Below are positions 34,457-44,641 of a stretch of DNA of 64,000 nt, in pieces. Each line of letters begins with the position of its first letter. The stretch's first letter is position 1. The notes under the pieces were generated by a model. That model was not told the DNA's origin. It was given only the letters and a program-made list of their open reading frames with translations, and searched no databases. The DNA is from Methyloceanibacter sp. wino2 (lineage in GTDB: Bacteria; Pseudomonadota; Alphaproteobacteria; Rhizobiales; Methyloligellaceae), in contig NZ_CP028960.1 in the NCBI RefSeq assembly GCF_003071365.1, positions 2,083,501 through 2,147,500 of the forward strand, read 5' to 3'. Made by a program: the position numbers and the translations under genes.

Positions 34457-34674
34457 GGGACGCGAGTCCTAAGGGCCGCGACGCACAAAGAGCGCGAAGC
34501 CGCGTCTGCGAAGGTGCATCTGACCCTCCAAGTCTCTTTTTGGTCCAACTGCCGCGCGAAAATCCTATAGTCTAGAAGCGATTGGGCTGTGGGGACGGCC
34601 TGATCGCGCCGAGGGTCGTGCCTCGCTAGCCAATCCGAATTGAACTCTGCCGGGGGTGCAAAAGGGCTCGCCGC

Positions 34675-35664
34675 ATGCGTCGTTTCACGATCTTAGGGGC
34701 CATTCTTTGGGCCTGTGCGGTCGTCTCGGTGGCCGTCCTGGCAGGCTGCACGGACTACTACCCCCCGCATATGCGGCCCATGTCGAGCAAGATGCGCGCG
34801 CTGATGGCCGAAAAGGGCATGACCCCTTCGCAGCCCATCCTCATCCGTCTCTTCAAGTCCGAAGCCGAGCTCGAGGTTTGGAAGCAGAAAGACGACGGGC
34901 ACTACTACCTCCTGAAGACCTACCCGATCTGTAAATACTCCGGCGGGCTGGGGCCGAAGCAAAAGCAGGGCGACCTGCAGGCGCCGGAAGGGTTCTATGT
35001 GGTCGACAGGAAGCGGCTCAATCCGAAGAGCCACTACCACCTGTCCTTCAATATCGGCTACCCGAACGCGTTCGACCGGTCGCTGAATCGGACGGGCGCC
35101 AATCTCATGGTTCATGGCGAGTGCAAGTCGCGCGGCTGCTACGCCATGACGGACCCGGTCATCGAAGAGATCTATGCGCTTGTCGCCGAGGCCTTTGCCG
35201 GCGGGCAGGAGAAGTTTCAGGTCCATGCCTTTCCGTTTCGCATGACCACGGCCAACCTGGCGGCGCAGACCAGCAGCAAGTGGTTCGACTTCTGGGTCAA
35301 CCTCAAGGAAGGCTACGACTACTTCGAAGCCACCCGGCTTGAGCCCCCGATTGCGGTATGCGGCAAACACTACGTGTTCAATGCCGCCTTTCCGGGTGGG
35401 AGGTATCCCGACCCCAGGCGTGCCTGCCCGCGCTACCAGAAGCTTCCCATGATCGCGTTCAAGCCCAAGCGGGAACAACGCGCAGTGGCCCAGTCTTCGC
35501 TCGCAGAACCGCTCGGCAAAGACATCAAGCTGCGTGTGGGCGAGGCGGCCCCCGTCTACAACGTGATGACGCTGGGGCCGGCGACACCCGATCCGGAGGT
35601 GCAGGGCAAGGTGAAGGCCGGCGACAAGGATAAGGTCGCGCAGCGAGGCGCCTACCAGAACTGA
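34675..35664 (+). CDS. YafK-type L,D-transpeptidase-family lipoprotein (first of tandem pair)
   Basis: 329 residues. A lipoprotein signal ends in VLAGC, with Cys25 the lipidation site. The YkuD-like catalytic part covers about 55-215: QGDLQAPEGFYVVDRKRLNP, FNIGYPNAFDRSLNRTG, then catalytic His147 and Cys155 in MVHGECKSRGCYAMTD. The family includes YafK (DpaA), which cleaves the Lpp-peptidoglycan link in E. coli, and LD-transpeptidases; which reaction happens here is not readable. A C-terminal region of about 110 residues (from LEPPIAVC) is not conserved in YafK of E. coli. A paralogue follows 110 bp downstream. Confidence 0.85.
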   Translation: MRRFTILGAILWACAVVSVAVLAGCTDYYPPHMRPMSSKMRALMAEKGMTPSQPILIRLFKSEAELEVWKQKDDGHYYLLKTYPICKYSGGLGPKQKQGDLQAPEGFYVVDRKRLNPKSHYHLSFNIGYPNAFDRSLNRTGANLMVHGECKSRGCYAMTDPVIEEIYALVAEAFAGGQEKFQVHAFPFRMTTANLAAQTSSKWFDFWVNLKEGYDYFEATRLEPPIAVCGKHYVFNAAFPGGRYPDPRRACPRYQKLPMIAFKPKREQRAVAQSSLAEPLGKDIKLRVGEAAPVYNVMTLGPATPDPEVQGKVKAGDKDKVAQRGAYQN

Positions 35665-35774
35665 CGGGAGGCGCGTTCCCGGTTTCGGGGATCATCCTCT
35701 GGCCCTCTTTCTCAGGCTGATTTGCACCCCTAGCATGGGGGTCCAACAACCGCGCTTGTCCGAGAGGGCTGACG

Positions 35775-36656
35775 ATGCTGCGCTTACTCTTCGTCTCTGT
35801 ACTGGTGGCCGTGCTCGCAGGTGGTGCGTATTACCTGTTCACGCCCGAGGGGCGGCAGCTCATCGATCGCGTGACGATCAACTGGGACCGCCAGGAAAAT
35901 CGCGGGCACTTCCGGGCCGGCTGGCCCTTGCCGGGGACGCCGGACCTGACCCGTTTCTCCGCGCGAATGAACGAAGCCGGCGTGAAGCCCGGCATGCCGG
36001 TCTACATCCGCATCTACAAGCTCGAATCCGAGATCGAACTCTGGGTCCAGAAGAACGGCCGCTTCGAGCGCTTCGCCACCTATCCGATCTGCATGTGGTC
36101 CGGGCGCCTCGGGCCGAAGCTGAAGGAGGGCGACCGGCAGGCGCCCGAGGGCTTCTATACGGTGACGAAGGACGCGCTCAATCCCAACAGCGTCGAGCAC
36201 CTGTCGTTCAATCTCGGCTTCCCGAACGCCTATGACCGCGGCAAGGGCCGCACCGGCTCGTTTCTGATGGTGCATGGCGGCTGCGCGTCGATCGGTTGCT
36301 TTGCCGTGACCGATGGGGTCGTGGACGAACTCTGGGCCTTCGTCACTGCGGCGCTCGACAACGGCCAGGCGCGTATCCCCGTCCACGCCTTTCCCTTTCG
36401 GATGACCGAGAAGAATCTCAGCCTCCGCTCGGGAGACAAATGGGCGCCGTTTTGGGCCAATCTGAAAACGGGACACGATCTGTTTGCCGAGGACCGCGTG
36501 CCACCCAAGGTGAGTGTTTGCGACGGGGCCTACGTGTTCGAACGGGGCAGCGCCGCCACGGTGGACAGCGTGGTCGAGGAGCATTGCCCCGAGACGGTGG
36601 CGGGGCACGGTCAGCGCGAACGCGCCGGCACTACAGAGGCCAGAAATACAGAATGA
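35775..36656 (+). CDS. YafK-type L,D-transpeptidase-family protein (second of tandem pair)
   Basis: 293 residues. An N-terminal helix (about 4-22) anchors or exports it; there is no lipobox, unlike the preceding paralogue. The catalytic domain repeats the same signature: EGDRQAPEGFYTVTKDALNPNS, FNLGFPNAYDRGKGRTG, then His167 and Cys175 in MVHGGCASIGCFAVTD. The two genes clearly arose by duplication; the second lacks most of the long C-terminal extension. It should act in the periplasm on peptidoglycan cross-links or on the peptidoglycan-protein link. Its 3' end overlaps the convergent SLC13 permease gene by 26 bp. Confidence 0.83.
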   Translation: MLRLLFVSVLVAVLAGGAYYLFTPEGRQLIDRVTINWDRQENRGHFRAGWPLPGTPDLTRFSARMNEAGVKPGMPVYIRIYKLESEIELWVQKNGRFERFATYPICMWSGRLGPKLKEGDRQAPEGFYTVTKDALNPNSVEHLSFNLGFPNAYDRGKGRTGSFLMVHGGCASIGCFAVTDGVVDELWAFVTAALDNGQARIPVHAFPFRMTEKNLSLRSGDKWAPFWANLKTGHDLFAEDRVPPKVSVCDGAYVFERGSAATVDSVVEEHCPETVAGHGQRERAGTTEARNTE

Positions 36657-38403
36657 GCGGCGTGCCCGCGAGCAGCACGATGACGGAGAGCGGCAGGCCC
36701 AGCCGCCAGTAGTCGCCGAAGCGGTAGCCGCCGGGGCCCATCACCAGCGTGTTGCACTGATGGCCGATGGGCGTCAGGAAATCGCAGGCCGCGCCGATCG
36801 CGACCCCCATCAGGAACGCGTCGGGGTTGTAGCCTAGATTGCCGGCGAAGCTCGCGGCGATGGGCGCCATGACGAGCACCGTGGCCGCATTGTTGAGGAA
36901 GGGCGTCACGGCCATGGCCGCGGCCATGAGCAGGAGCAGCGCCCCGTAGGCCGGCAGATAAGACGCGGTCTCAGACAGCCATCCGGCGATGAGATCTGTG
37001 CCGCCCGTGGTGCGCAGCGCGTCACTGACGGGGATGAGCGCGCCGAGCATGACGAGGATGGGCCATTCCACCACGTCATAGGCTTCGCGCAGAGATAGCG
37101 AGCGGAGGAGCAGCAGCACGACGGCGGCGCCAAAGAAGGCGATGGCCACCGGCACGATACTGAAGGCGACAAGCCCCATGGCGACGGTCAGGACGGCAAG
37201 GGGCAGGAGGCTGCCCCGGCGCCCGATCCGCAAGTCGCGCTCGGCCAGCGGCAGAAGATGCAGTGCGCCGAGCGTCTCCGGCATGGTGGTCAGATTGCCC
37301 TGGAGCACGACCACGTCGCCGGCGCGGAGCTTCACCGCGCGCAACCGGTTGGCGATGCGGCGTCCGGTCCGGCTCACGGCGAGGAGGTCCATGCCGTGCC
37401 GGTCGGCGAGTTTCAACTGGCCGACCGAATAGCCGATCAGCTCGGAATCCGGTGTGATGACCGCTTCCATGATGCCGATCTCGTCGCTGGGCGTGTCGCG
37501 CCCGTTGCCCTCTGCATGAGGCACCAGTGTCAGCTTCTCCAGCGCGACAAGCCGTTCCAGGGCGGAGGGTTCGCCGCGCAGGATCAACACGTCGCCGGCC
37601 CGGATGATGTTGTTTCCCGCCGGGTCGAAGCGGCGCACCGTTCCCCGGATCAGCGAGATGACTTCGACGTCGCCCTCGCTGAGATCCTCGAGCGCCTTGA
37701 CGGTGATGTTGGCGGCAGGGGAGTCTTCGGGAACGGCGACCTCGGTCGTGTAGCCTTCCAAGGTGAAGGCCGCATCCATGGAGACGATCCCTTTGCGGTC
37801 GTTTGGCAAGAGGCGCCAGCCGACCAGCAGAAACAGGAAGCCGATGAGCGAGAGGCAGGCGCCGACAGGCGCGAAGTCGAACATCTCGAAGGGCTGCCCG
37901 AGGGTCTGTTCGCGGACCCGGCTCACGATGATGTTCGGCGAGGTCCCAATGAGGGTGACGGTGCCGCCGAGGAGCGCGCCGAACGACATCGGCATCAGGA
38001 GAGACGACGGCGACGTTCCGCTGCGGCGAGAGACCTGGAACGCGACCGGCATCAGCATCGCCAGCGCGCCGATATTCTTCACGAACCCGGACATGACGGT
38101 GACCGAGCCTACGAGGGCGGCAATCTGCCGATACACTGTCGTGAGATAGGGGCCGAACCGGCGCACCAGCCGTTCGATTACGCCTGACCGGCCGACCGCG
38201 GCGCTGACGATGAGGGCGCTGCCGACGATGATGACAATGTCGTCGCTGAATCCGGAGAAGGCCTTCTCGGGCGGCACGATGCCCGCGGCGATCGCGGCCA
38301 GGAGCGATAGCAGCGCGACGACGTCGTAGCGCAGGCGTCCCCAGATGAAGAGCGCCATCATGCCGACGACGATGGCGAAGGCGAGCGCTTGGTCGACCGT
38401 CAT
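36631..38403 (-). CDS. SLC13/DASS-family permease with two RCK-C (TrkA-C) domains
   Basis: 590 residues. There are about 10-12 membrane helices: a first block at about 5-190 and a second at about 400-590. Between them lie two tandem TrkA-C domains at about 205-290 and 300-375 (KALEDLSEGDVEVISLIR; GYSVGQLKLADRHGMDLLAVSRTGRRI). GSVTVMSGFVKNIGALAMLMPVAF and FLNNAATVLVMAPIAASFA are the paired SLC13 signatures with Asn/Thr substrate positions. Such proteins carry sodium-coupled sulphate, dicarboxylate or similar anions; the substrate is not determined. The gene ends inside the last codons of the YafK-type gene on the opposite strand. Confidence 0.88.
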   Translation of the reverse strand: MTVDQALAFAIVVGMMALFIWGRLRYDVVALLSLLAAIAAGIVPPEKAFSGFSDDIVIIVGSALIVSAAVGRSGVIERLVRRFGPYLTTVYRQIAALVGSVTVMSGFVKNIGALAMLMPVAFQVSRRSGTSPSSLLMPMSFGALLGGTVTLIGTSPNIIVSRVREQTLGQPFEMFDFAPVGACLSLIGFLFLLVGWRLLPNDRKGIVSMDAAFTLEGYTTEVAVPEDSPAANITVKALEDLSEGDVEVISLIRGTVRRFDPAGNNIIRAGDVLILRGEPSALERLVALEKLTLVPHAEGNGRDTPSDEIGIMEAVITPDSELIGYSVGQLKLADRHGMDLLAVSRTGRRIANRLRAVKLRAGDVVVLQGNLTTMPETLGALHLLPLAERDLRIGRRGSLLPLAVLTVAMGLVAFSIVPVAIAFFGAAVVLLLLRSLSLREAYDVVEWPILVMLGALIPVSDALRTTGGTDLIAGWLSETASYLPAYGALLLLMAAAMAVTPFLNNAATVLVMAPIAASFAGNLGYNPDAFLMGVAIGAACDFLTPIGHQCNTLVMGPGGYRFGDYWRLGLPLSVIVLLAGTPLILYFWPL

Positions 38404-38479
38404 GGCGTTCGCGGGGTCCCCCTTTAGGCTTTCGCCCTACCGCGCCACCGGTGCGTTGGCTTCAAGCAGATAGTTGTCG

Positions 38480-41245
38480 CTAAAACGCCCCGTGGCAGTG
38501 CTTGTATTTCTTGCCTGACCCGCACGGGCAGGGCGCATTGCGCTGGACCTTGCCCCAGGTCGAGGGATCGGATGGGTCGAGCGCCACGGCGGGCGCCTTG
38601 CGGGTGCGCATCGGCGCAGCCGCGCCGGATGCGGGCGCGGTTTCCGCACCCTCCAACGCAAACTCGTCCTCGCCCGTGGTGGGATCGATGTGGTGGGCTT
38701 CCATGGGCGGCAGGTCGGTGATGTCCAGGGACGGCGCGTCGGATTCCTGCGCGATCTCCGCGTGCATGATCTGCCCCGTCACAGCTTCGCGCAGGCGCGC
38801 GAGCATCTGCTCGAACAAGGTGAAGCTTTCGCTCTTGAACTCGTTCAGCGGATCGCGCTGGCCATAACCGCGCAGACCGATGACCTGACGCAAATGCTCG
38901 AGGGTCACGAGGTGCTCGCGCCACAGGCCGTCCAGGGTCTGGAGCAGAACCGCGCGCTCGAGCTGCCGCATGGTTTCCGAGCCGAACCTTGCGGCCTTGC
39001 GGGCGGCGGCCTCGTCGGTCGCCTTGATCAGCCGCTCGTGAATTTCGGCTTCGGCGATGCCTTCCTCGTCCGCCCAATCGGCGATGGGCAGGTCGAGAGC
39101 GAAGACGGTGCTGATCTTCTCCTTGAGCCCCTCCAGGTCCCATTGTTCGGGATATGACTTTTCGGGGATCGCCTCGGCAACCAAGTCGTCCACGACCTGA
39201 CGGCGCATTTCCGCGACCGTCTCGGCGAGGTCCTCGTCCGCCAGGAGTTCGCGACGCTGCTCGAAGATCGCCTTGCGTTGATCGTTCATCACGTTGTCGA
39301 ACTTCACGACGTTCTTGCGGATGTCGAAGTTGCGCGCTTCGACCTTGCCTTGCGCTTTCTCCAGAGCCTTGTTGATCCAGGGATGGACGATCGCCTCGCC
39401 GTCCTTGAGGCCGAGCGCCTGCAACATGCCGTCCATGCGCTCGGATCCGAAGATGCGCATCAGATCGTCCTCGAGGGACAGGAAGAAGCGGGAGGCGCCG
39501 GGATCGCCCTGACGGCCCGAACGGCCGCGGAGCTGGTTGTCGATACGGCGGCTTTCATGGCGTTCGGTGCCGACGACGTAGAGACCGCCGGCCTCGAGAG
39601 CCTGTTTCTTCTTGGCCTGGATGTCCGCGTCGATCTCGGCGCGCTTCGCTTCGACTTCCTCGGGGCTGGGCTCCTTGCCTTTTTCGGCCTGTTCGGCGAG
39701 CCAGTCCTCGAGCCGCATTTCCAGATTGCCGCCGAGCTGAATGTCCGTGCCTCGGCCGGCCATGTTCGTGGCGATGGTGATCGCGCCCGGCACGCCGGCC
39801 TGCGCAACGATGTGCGCTTCCTGCTCGTGGTAGCGCGCGTTGAGCACGTTGTGCGGGACTTTGCGCTTCTTCAGGAGCTCCGAGAGGATTTCCGATTTCT
39901 CGATCGAGGTGGTGCCGACGAGCATCGGCTGGCCGCGCTCCTGCGCGTCCCGGATCAGCTCGATGATGGCGTCGTACTTCTCTTTCGCCGTCCGGTAGAC
40001 CTCGTCGTCCTCGTCTGCGCGCGCCATGGGCCTGTTGGTCGGCACCTCGACGACATCGAGACCGTAAATGTCCATGAACTCGTCGGCTTCGGTCAGCGCC
40101 GTGCCAGTCATCCCGCCGAGCTTGTTGTAGAGGCGGAAATAGTTCTGGAACGTGATCGTCGCGAAGGTCTGGTTCTCGGGCTGGATCTCGACGTGTTCCT
40201 TGGCCTCGAGCGCCTGGTGCAGGCCCTCGGAGAACCGGCGGCCGGACATCATGCGGCCCGTGAACTCGTCGATCAGGACGACTTCGCCGTTCTTCACGAT
40301 GTAGTCGCGGTCGCGCTGGAACACTTTGTGGGCGCGCAGCGCCTGCTGCACGTGGTGCACCACGCTGACATTCTCGACGTCGTAGAGGGAATCGCCCTTG
40401 AGGAGGTCGGCTTCGATGAGGAGCTGTTCGATATGCTCGTTGCCCTCCTCGGTGAGCGAGACCTGGCGGGTCTTTTCGTCGAGCTCGAAGTCTTCGTCGT
40501 TGAGCTTGGGGATGAACACGTCGATCGTGTTGTAGAAATCGGAGCGGTCGTCGAGGGGACCGGAAATAATGAGCGGGGTCCGCGCCTCGTCGATCAGAAT
40601 GGAGTCCACCTCGTCGACGATGGCGAAGGGATGTCCGCGCTGGACCATCTCGCTTTCGAGATACTTCATGTTGTCGCGCAGATAGTCGAAGCCGTACTCG
40701 TTGTTCGTGCCGTAGGTCACGTCGCACGCGTACTGCGCCTTGCGCTGCTCGTCGTTCAGATCGTGCTCGATCGTGCCGACGGTGAGGCCCAGGAAGGAGT
40801 AGATCTGCCCCATCCAGGCGGCGTCGCGCTTGGCCAGATAGTCGTTCACCGTCACGACATGCACGCCCTTGCCCGTCAGCGCGTTCAGATAGACGGGGAG
40901 CGTGGCGACGAGCGTCTTGCCTTCACCGGTCTTCATCTCGGCGATGCGGCCTTCGTGCAGGACCATGCCGCCAATGAGCTGCACGTCGAAATGGCGCTGG
41001 CCCAGCGTGCGCTTGGCGGCCTCGCGAACCGTGGCGAAGGCCTCCGGCAGGAGATCGTCGAGCGTTTCGCCCTTGGCAAGGCGTTCGCGGAATTCGTCGG
41101 TGCGGGCGCGTAGCGCCTCGTCGGAAAGGGTGGAAACCTCCGGCTCGAGGGCGTTGATCGCCGCGACGACCGGATCGTACTTCTTCAGTTTGCGGTCGTT
41201 GGATGAGCCGAAGACTTTATTGGCAATGGCGCCGAGGGAAAGCAT
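38480..41245 (-). CDS. secA: Preprotein translocase ATPase SecA
   Basis: 921 residues. Walker A (MKTGEGKT, 104-111) and motif II in [18 protein letters not shown] are intact, followed by the preprotein cross-linking domain. The second motor domain contains [14 protein letters not shown] and [15 protein letters not shown]. The C-terminus carries the SEC-C zinc finger, [13 protein letters not shown], with Cys906, Cys908, Cys917 and His918 as ligands, which binds SecB and phospholipid. It drives Sec-dependent export. It stands alone; 200 bases separate it from arsC upstream. Confidence 0.98.
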   Translation of the reverse strand: MLSLGAIANKVFGSSNDRKLKKYDPVVAAINALEPEVSTLSDEALRARTDEFRERLAKGETLDDLLPEAFATVREAAKRTLGQRHFDVQLIGGMVLHEGRIAEMKTGEGKTLVATLPVYLNALTGKGVHVVTVNDYLAKRDAAWMGQIYSFLGLTVGTIEHDLNDEQRKAQYACDVTYGTNNEYGFDYLRDNMKYLESEMVQRGHPFAIVDEVDSILIDEARTPLIISGPLDDRSDFYNTIDVFIPKLNDEDFELDEKTRQVSLTEEGNEHIEQLLIEADLLKGDSLYDVENVSVVHHVQQALRAHKVFQRDRDYIVKNGEVVLIDEFTGRMMSGRRFSEGLHQALEAKEHVEIQPENQTFATITFQNYFRLYNKLGGMTGTALTEADEFMDIYGLDVVEVPTNRPMARADEDDEVYRTAKEKYDAIIELIRDAQERGQPMLVGTTSIEKSEILSELLKKRKVPHNVLNARYHEQEAHIVAQAGVPGAITIATNMAGRGTDIQLGGNLEMRLEDWLAEQAEKGKEPSPEEVEAKRAEIDADIQAKKKQALEAGGLYVVGTERHESRRIDNQLRGRSGRQGDPGASRFFLSLEDDLMRIFGSERMDGMLQALGLKDGEAIVHPWINKALEKAQGKVEARNFDIRKNVVKFDNVMNDQRKAIFEQRRELLADEDLAETVAEMRRQVVDDLVAEAIPEKSYPEQWDLEGLKEKISTVFALDLPIADWADEEGIAEAEIHERLIKATDEAAARKAARFGSETMRQLERAVLLQTLDGLWREHLVTLEHLRQVIGLRGYGQRDPLNEFKSESFTLFEQMLARLREAVTGQIMHAEIAQESDAPSLDITDLPPMEAHHIDPTTGEDEFALEGAETAPASGAAAPMRTRKAPAVALDPSDPSTWGKVQRNAPCPCGSGKKYKHCHGAF

Positions 41246-41453
41246 CGAACCGTTAGCCTCTCAATGGCGTAAGCCGGGCCGCGCGGGGCTCTTCCTAGAG
41301 CCCTGGAGGTCCTTGGCGAATGGAGTATGAGACCCCCGGCGGTTGTTCGCCGGTCCCTAGAAAAAACGGCGAGAAATGCCGGGGGTCAACGCCGGAGACA
41401 TAAGTGGCGGCCTCTGCCTTGTCAACGCGAGCGGCGGGGCACTCGTGGCACCG

Positions 41454-41987
41454 TCAGGCAGGCTCTTTGGTGGCCGCAGCGCCCTGTTTGCCGATTTCGT
41501 CGAGCTGTTTCTGCAGCGAGAGCTTGCTCAGGCTTGCGAACGGCAGGTTGACGAAGATCGTGATGCGCTGAAACAGCATGCGGTAGGTGTCGTCGAAGGC
41601 GAGCGCACGCACCGCGTCGGTGCCGTCGACCGCCGCCGGGTCCGGGAGGCCCCAATGGGCCGACATCGGCTGACCGGGCCAGATCGGACAGACTTCCTTG
41701 GCCGCGTTGTCGCAGACGGTGAAGACGAAATCGAGTTTGGGAGCCTCGGGGCCGCTGAATTCCTCCCAGGACTTCGAGCGCAAGCCGGACACGTCGTAGT
41801 TCAGCTTCCGCAACAGGTTGAGGGCATAGGGATTGACCTGGCCGGCCGGCATGCTGCCCGCGCTGTAAGCCTTGAATTTTCCGAGGCCTTCGCGGTTCAT
41901 GATGCATTCGGCCATGATGGAACGGGCGGAATTGCCCGTGCATAGGAAAAGCACGTTCAGGGGATCGTTAGCGTCGCCGGGTTTCAT
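41454..41987 (-). CDS. arsC: Arsenate reductase ArsC, LMW-phosphatase/thioredoxin-dependent type
   Basis: 177 residues. The P-loop is CTGNSAR at 16-22, with nucleophile Cys16. Two further cysteines in VCDNAAKEVC (92 and 100) fit the resolving pair of the pI258-type enzymes, which form a disulphide that thioredoxin reduces. It reduces arsenate to arsenite for efflux. The stop-start gap to the upstream arsR is about 15 bp, so the two form one operon. No arsB or acr3 efflux gene follows in the window; the residue set after position 120 (HWGLPDPAA) is typical. The final 30 residues are less conserved. Confidence 0.93.
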   Translation of the reverse strand: MKPGDANDPLNVLFLCTGNSARSIMAECIMNREGLGKFKAYSAGSMPAGQVNPYALNLLRKLNYDVSGLRSKSWEEFSGPEAPKLDFVFTVCDNAAKEVCPIWPGQPMSAHWGLPDPAAVDGTDAVRALAFDDTYRMLFQRITIFVNLPFASLSKLSLQKQLDEIGKQGAAATKEPA

Positions 41988-42002
41988 GTCGGTTTCCTCC
42001 GT

Positions 42003-42344
42003 TCACTCCGAACAGCACGTCGCAAGCGTCGTCTCGATCAATGGGCCGCAAACCGACGGGTCTCCCTGACAGCAATCCTCCACGAGGAAGGAGAGCAGCG
42101 TCCGGGTGCCTTCGAGATCCACGGCGTAGATCATGGACCGGCCTTCTTTGCGGGCCTGGACGAGGTTGGCGCGCGCAAGGATAGCCAGGTGGGATGACAG
42201 TGTGTTCTTCGGGATGCCGACCGCCTCGGCGATATCGCCCGCCGCCATCCCGTTGAAGCCCGCCCGGACCAGCAACCTGAAAACCTTGAGACGGCTTTCC
42301 TGTGCCAGCCCGCCCAGCGCGTCGACAGCCTCTATAATATCCAT
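42003..42344 (-). CDS. arsR: ArsR-family arsenite-responsive repressor with C-terminal cysteine site
   Basis: 113 residues. A winged helix spans about 10-85 (DIAEAVGIPKNTLSSHLAILARANLVQARKEGRSMIYAVD). The usual ELCVCDL site of helix alpha-3 is absent. Instead, cysteines cluster near the C-terminus: Cys91-Cys92, Cys99 and Cys110-Cys111. That CC-x6-C pattern resembles Acidithiobacillus-type ArsR (CC-x5-C), in which the three C-terminal thiols bind As(III). A perfect palindrome overlaps the start codon and is probably the operator. arsC follows at once. It is divergent from the parvulin gene. Confidence 0.9.
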   Translation of the reverse strand: MDIIEAVDALGGLAQESRLKVFRLLVRAGFNGMAAGDIAEAVGIPKNTLSSHLAILARANLVQARKEGRSMIYAVDLEGTRTLLSFLVEDCCQGDPSVCGPLIETTLATCCSE

Positions 42345-42358
42345 AGTTCTAGAACTAT
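42343..42358. promoter_or_regulatory. Palindromic ArsR operator overlapping the arsR start
   Basis: ATAGTTCT-AGAACTAT, a perfect 16-bp palindrome, overlaps the arsR ATG (42342-42344 on the minus strand). Position over the start and dyad symmetry fit autorepression by the ArsR dimer. TTGAATAATTAGAAT next to it is AT-rich and may hold the promoter. Confidence 0.65.
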
Positions 42359-42498
42359 TGAATAATTAGAATCCTGTCAATTCCTGCGGGTTGGCAAGTC
42401 CCGAGGCCAACGCTAAGAAGGCATCTGGGGAAGCACCCAAACCCGCTCCGCCACCAGTCGATGTGATTAGGCCGGAGCCGAAGACGAGGATTAATCCA

Positions 42499-43371
42499 GT
42501 GAAATTGTGGTCAGCCTTGCTGCTCCTTGCAGCGTCGATGTTCCTTGTGCCGCCAGCAATCGCCGCCGACGCTGTCGTCGCGCGCGTGAACGGGGTGGAG
42601 ATCAAACAGTCCGATCTAGACTTTGCCGCCTCCGAAGTCGGCCCGCGGCTCGGAACTGTCCGTCCCGACGACCGCAAGCGTATCCTCATGCAGTTCGTGA
42701 TCGAGAACGAACTTCTGGCCGGCGCCGGCGAAAAGGAAAAGCTGGACGAGGCCGATACGTTTGCAGCACGCGAGGCCTATCACCGGCGGCGCGCGCTGCG
42801 GGATGCGTACTTTGACAAGAACGTCACGGGCGGTGTTTCCGAAGACGAAGCGAAGAAGGTCTTCGAGGAGAACATCGCCAAGGTGAAGCCGGAGCAGGAG
42901 ATCAAGGCCCGGCACATTCTCGTCGATACAGAAGATCAGGCGAAGGCGATCAAGGCGGAGCTCGATGGCGGCGCCGATTTTGCCAAGCTCGCTTCTGAAA
43001 AGTCGAAAGACAAGAACGCCGAGGGCGGCGATCTCGGTTTCTTCACGCGCGGTCAGATGTTGAAGCCGTTCGAGGATGCGGCCTTCGCGCTCGACGTGGG
43101 TCAGATTTCCGATCCCGTGAAGACGAGCTTCGGCTGGCACATCATCCAGGTCGAGGAGAAACGCGATCAGAAGCTCCCGACGTTCGATGACGTCAAAGAC
43201 CCCATCATGAGCCAGCTGGTCGTGCGCAAAGCCCAAACGGTCGTGAGCGACCTTCGGTCCAATGCCGACATTGAGATCCTCGATCCGGATATCAAGCGGT
43301 CCATGGACGATGCGGCCATGCGGGGCGAAGCGCCGCCGCTGCCCGACGAAGAGTTCAACGAGGACCACTAG
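42499..43371 (+). CDS. Parvulin-type peptidyl-prolyl isomerase, periplasmic
   Basis: 290 residues from GTG 42499. A signal peptide follows ([22 protein letters not shown]). The N-terminal SurA-like chaperone part covers about 25-120 and a parvulin domain about 135-225: [17 protein letters not shown], then [39 protein letters not shown], and [22 protein letters not shown]. It assists folding of exported proteins. The frame is open upstream to a TTG at 42391, which would put 36 hydrophilic residues before the signal peptide. GTG 42499 is preferred because of its GAGGA (42486-42490) and the signal sequence that starts there. argJ follows 19 bp downstream. Confidence 0.88.
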   Translation: MKLWSALLLLAASMFLVPPAIAADAVVARVNGVEIKQSDLDFAASEVGPRLGTVRPDDRKRILMQFVIENELLAGAGEKEKLDEADTFAAREAYHRRRALRDAYFDKNVTGGVSEDEAKKVFEENIAKVKPEQEIKARHILVDTEDQAKAIKAELDGGADFAKLASEKSKDKNAEGGDLGFFTRGQMLKPFEDAAFALDVGQISDPVKTSFGWHIIQVEEKRDQKLPTFDDVKDPIMSQLVVRKAQTVVSDLRSNADIEILDPDIKRSMDDAAMRGEAPPLPDEEFNEDH

Positions 43372-43390
43372 GGTCGCCGGCGTTTCGGCC

Positions 43391-44641
43391 ATGAATCCGG
43401 ACATGGACAAAGTCTCGCCGTTTGCCCCGGTGCACGTGCCGGTCTTGCCGCCGATCGAGGGGGTTCGCCTCGCGGCGTGCGAGGCCGGGATTCGCTATGC
43501 CGGCCGCACCGACTTGCTCTTGGCGCTGTTCGAGCCATCGACCGCCGTGGCGGGCGTGTTCACCACGTCCAAAACGGCGTCGGCGGCGGTCGAATGGTGC
43601 CGCGAGCATGTGCGGCACGGCATGGCTCGGGCGCTCGTCGTTAACTCGGGCAACGCGAATGCCTTCACGGGCATGCGCGGGCGCGAGGCGGTCGCAGAAA
43701 CGGTGCGGGCCACGGCACGCATCGCCGATTGTCTCGATGCGGATGTGTATGTCGCCTCGACCGGCGTGATCGGCGAGCCGCTCGATCCCTCGAAATTCGT
43801 GGGCTTCCTCGCGGGGCTGGCGGACGAGGCGGAGGGCGACGCTTATGAGATGGCGGCCCGCGCCATCATGACGACCGACACGTTCCCGAAGCTCGCCACG
43901 CGTACGTGCGAGATCGACGGCGTGACCGTCACGCTCAACGGCATCGCCAAGGGCGCGGGCATGATCGCCCCCGACATGGCGACCATGCTTTCCTTCCTGT
44001 TCACGGACGCGCCGATCGAGCCCGCCGCGCTTCAGTCGGTTCTGTCGCCGCTGGTCGAAGACAGTTTCAACGCGATCACGATCGACAGCGACACGTCCAC
44101 GAGCGACACGGTGCTCCTGTTCGCGACAGGCGCGGCGGAGCGGCGTTCGTGCCCACGCATTGCGGACGGCAACGACGAGCGGCTCGGCGGTTTCCGTGCG
44201 GCTCTGTTCGATCTCATGCGTGACCTTGCCCATCAGATCGTGAAGGACGGCGAGGGGCTGACCAAGTTCGTCTCTGTTACGGTCAAGGGAGCGGAGTCCA
44301 AGGCGGCGGCGCGCACCATTGCGAAGGCGATCTGCAATTCGCCGCTCGTGAAAACGGCGCTGGCGGGCGAGGATCCGAACTGGGGCCGTATCGTCATGGC
44401 CGTGGGCAAGGCCGGAGAGGCGGCCGACCGCGACCGGTTGGCGATCTGGTTCGGCGACATCGAGGTCGCGAAAGACGGCGAGGTGGCGCCCGCCTACAAA
44501 GAGGCGGATGGGGCTACCTATATGAAGCGTCCCGAGATCGACATCACCGTGGATGTGGGCATTGGTGAGGGCACGGATACGATGTGGACCTGCGATCTCA
44601 CTAAGGAATACATCGCCATCAACGCCGATTACCGGTCGTGA
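43391..44641 (+). CDS. argJ: Bifunctional ornithine acetyltransferase/N-acetylglutamate synthase
   Basis: 416 residues. The self-cleavage site is [20 protein letters not shown], where the Thr of MATML becomes the N-terminal nucleophile of the beta chain. [11 protein letters not shown] and [15 protein letters not shown] are also diagnostic. ArgJ moves the acetyl group from N-acetylornithine to glutamate in the arginine cycle. The open frame runs further upstream into the parvulin gene; ATG 43391 begins the recognisable N-terminus. It lies 19 bp after the parvulin gene and its stop overlaps the mutT start (GTGA), so the three may be one unit. Confidence 0.96.
   Translation: MNPDMDKVSPFAPVHVPVLPPIEGVRLAACEAGIRYAGRTDLLLALFEPSTAVAGVFTTSKTASAAVEWCREHVRHGMARALVVNSGNANAFTGMRGREAVAETVRATARIADCLDADVYVASTGVIGEPLDPSKFVGFLAGLADEAEGDAYEMAARAIMTTDTFPKLATRTCEIDGVTVTLNGIAKGAGMIAPDMATMLSFLFTDAPIEPAALQSVLSPLVEDSFNAITIDSDTSTSDTVLLFATGAAERRSCPRIADGNDERLGGFRAALFDLMRDLAHQIVKDGEGLTKFVSVTVKGAESKAAARTIAKAICNSPLVKTALAGEDPNWGRIVMAVGKAGEAADRDRLAIWFGDIEVAKDGEVAPAYKEADGATYMKRPEIDITVDVGIGEGTDTMWTCDLTKEYIAINADYRS

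Noticed and set aside
39278..41113. Long plus-strand frame of 611 codons opposite secA
   Set aside because: Composition and position show it is the antisense frame of secA; no recognisable domain.
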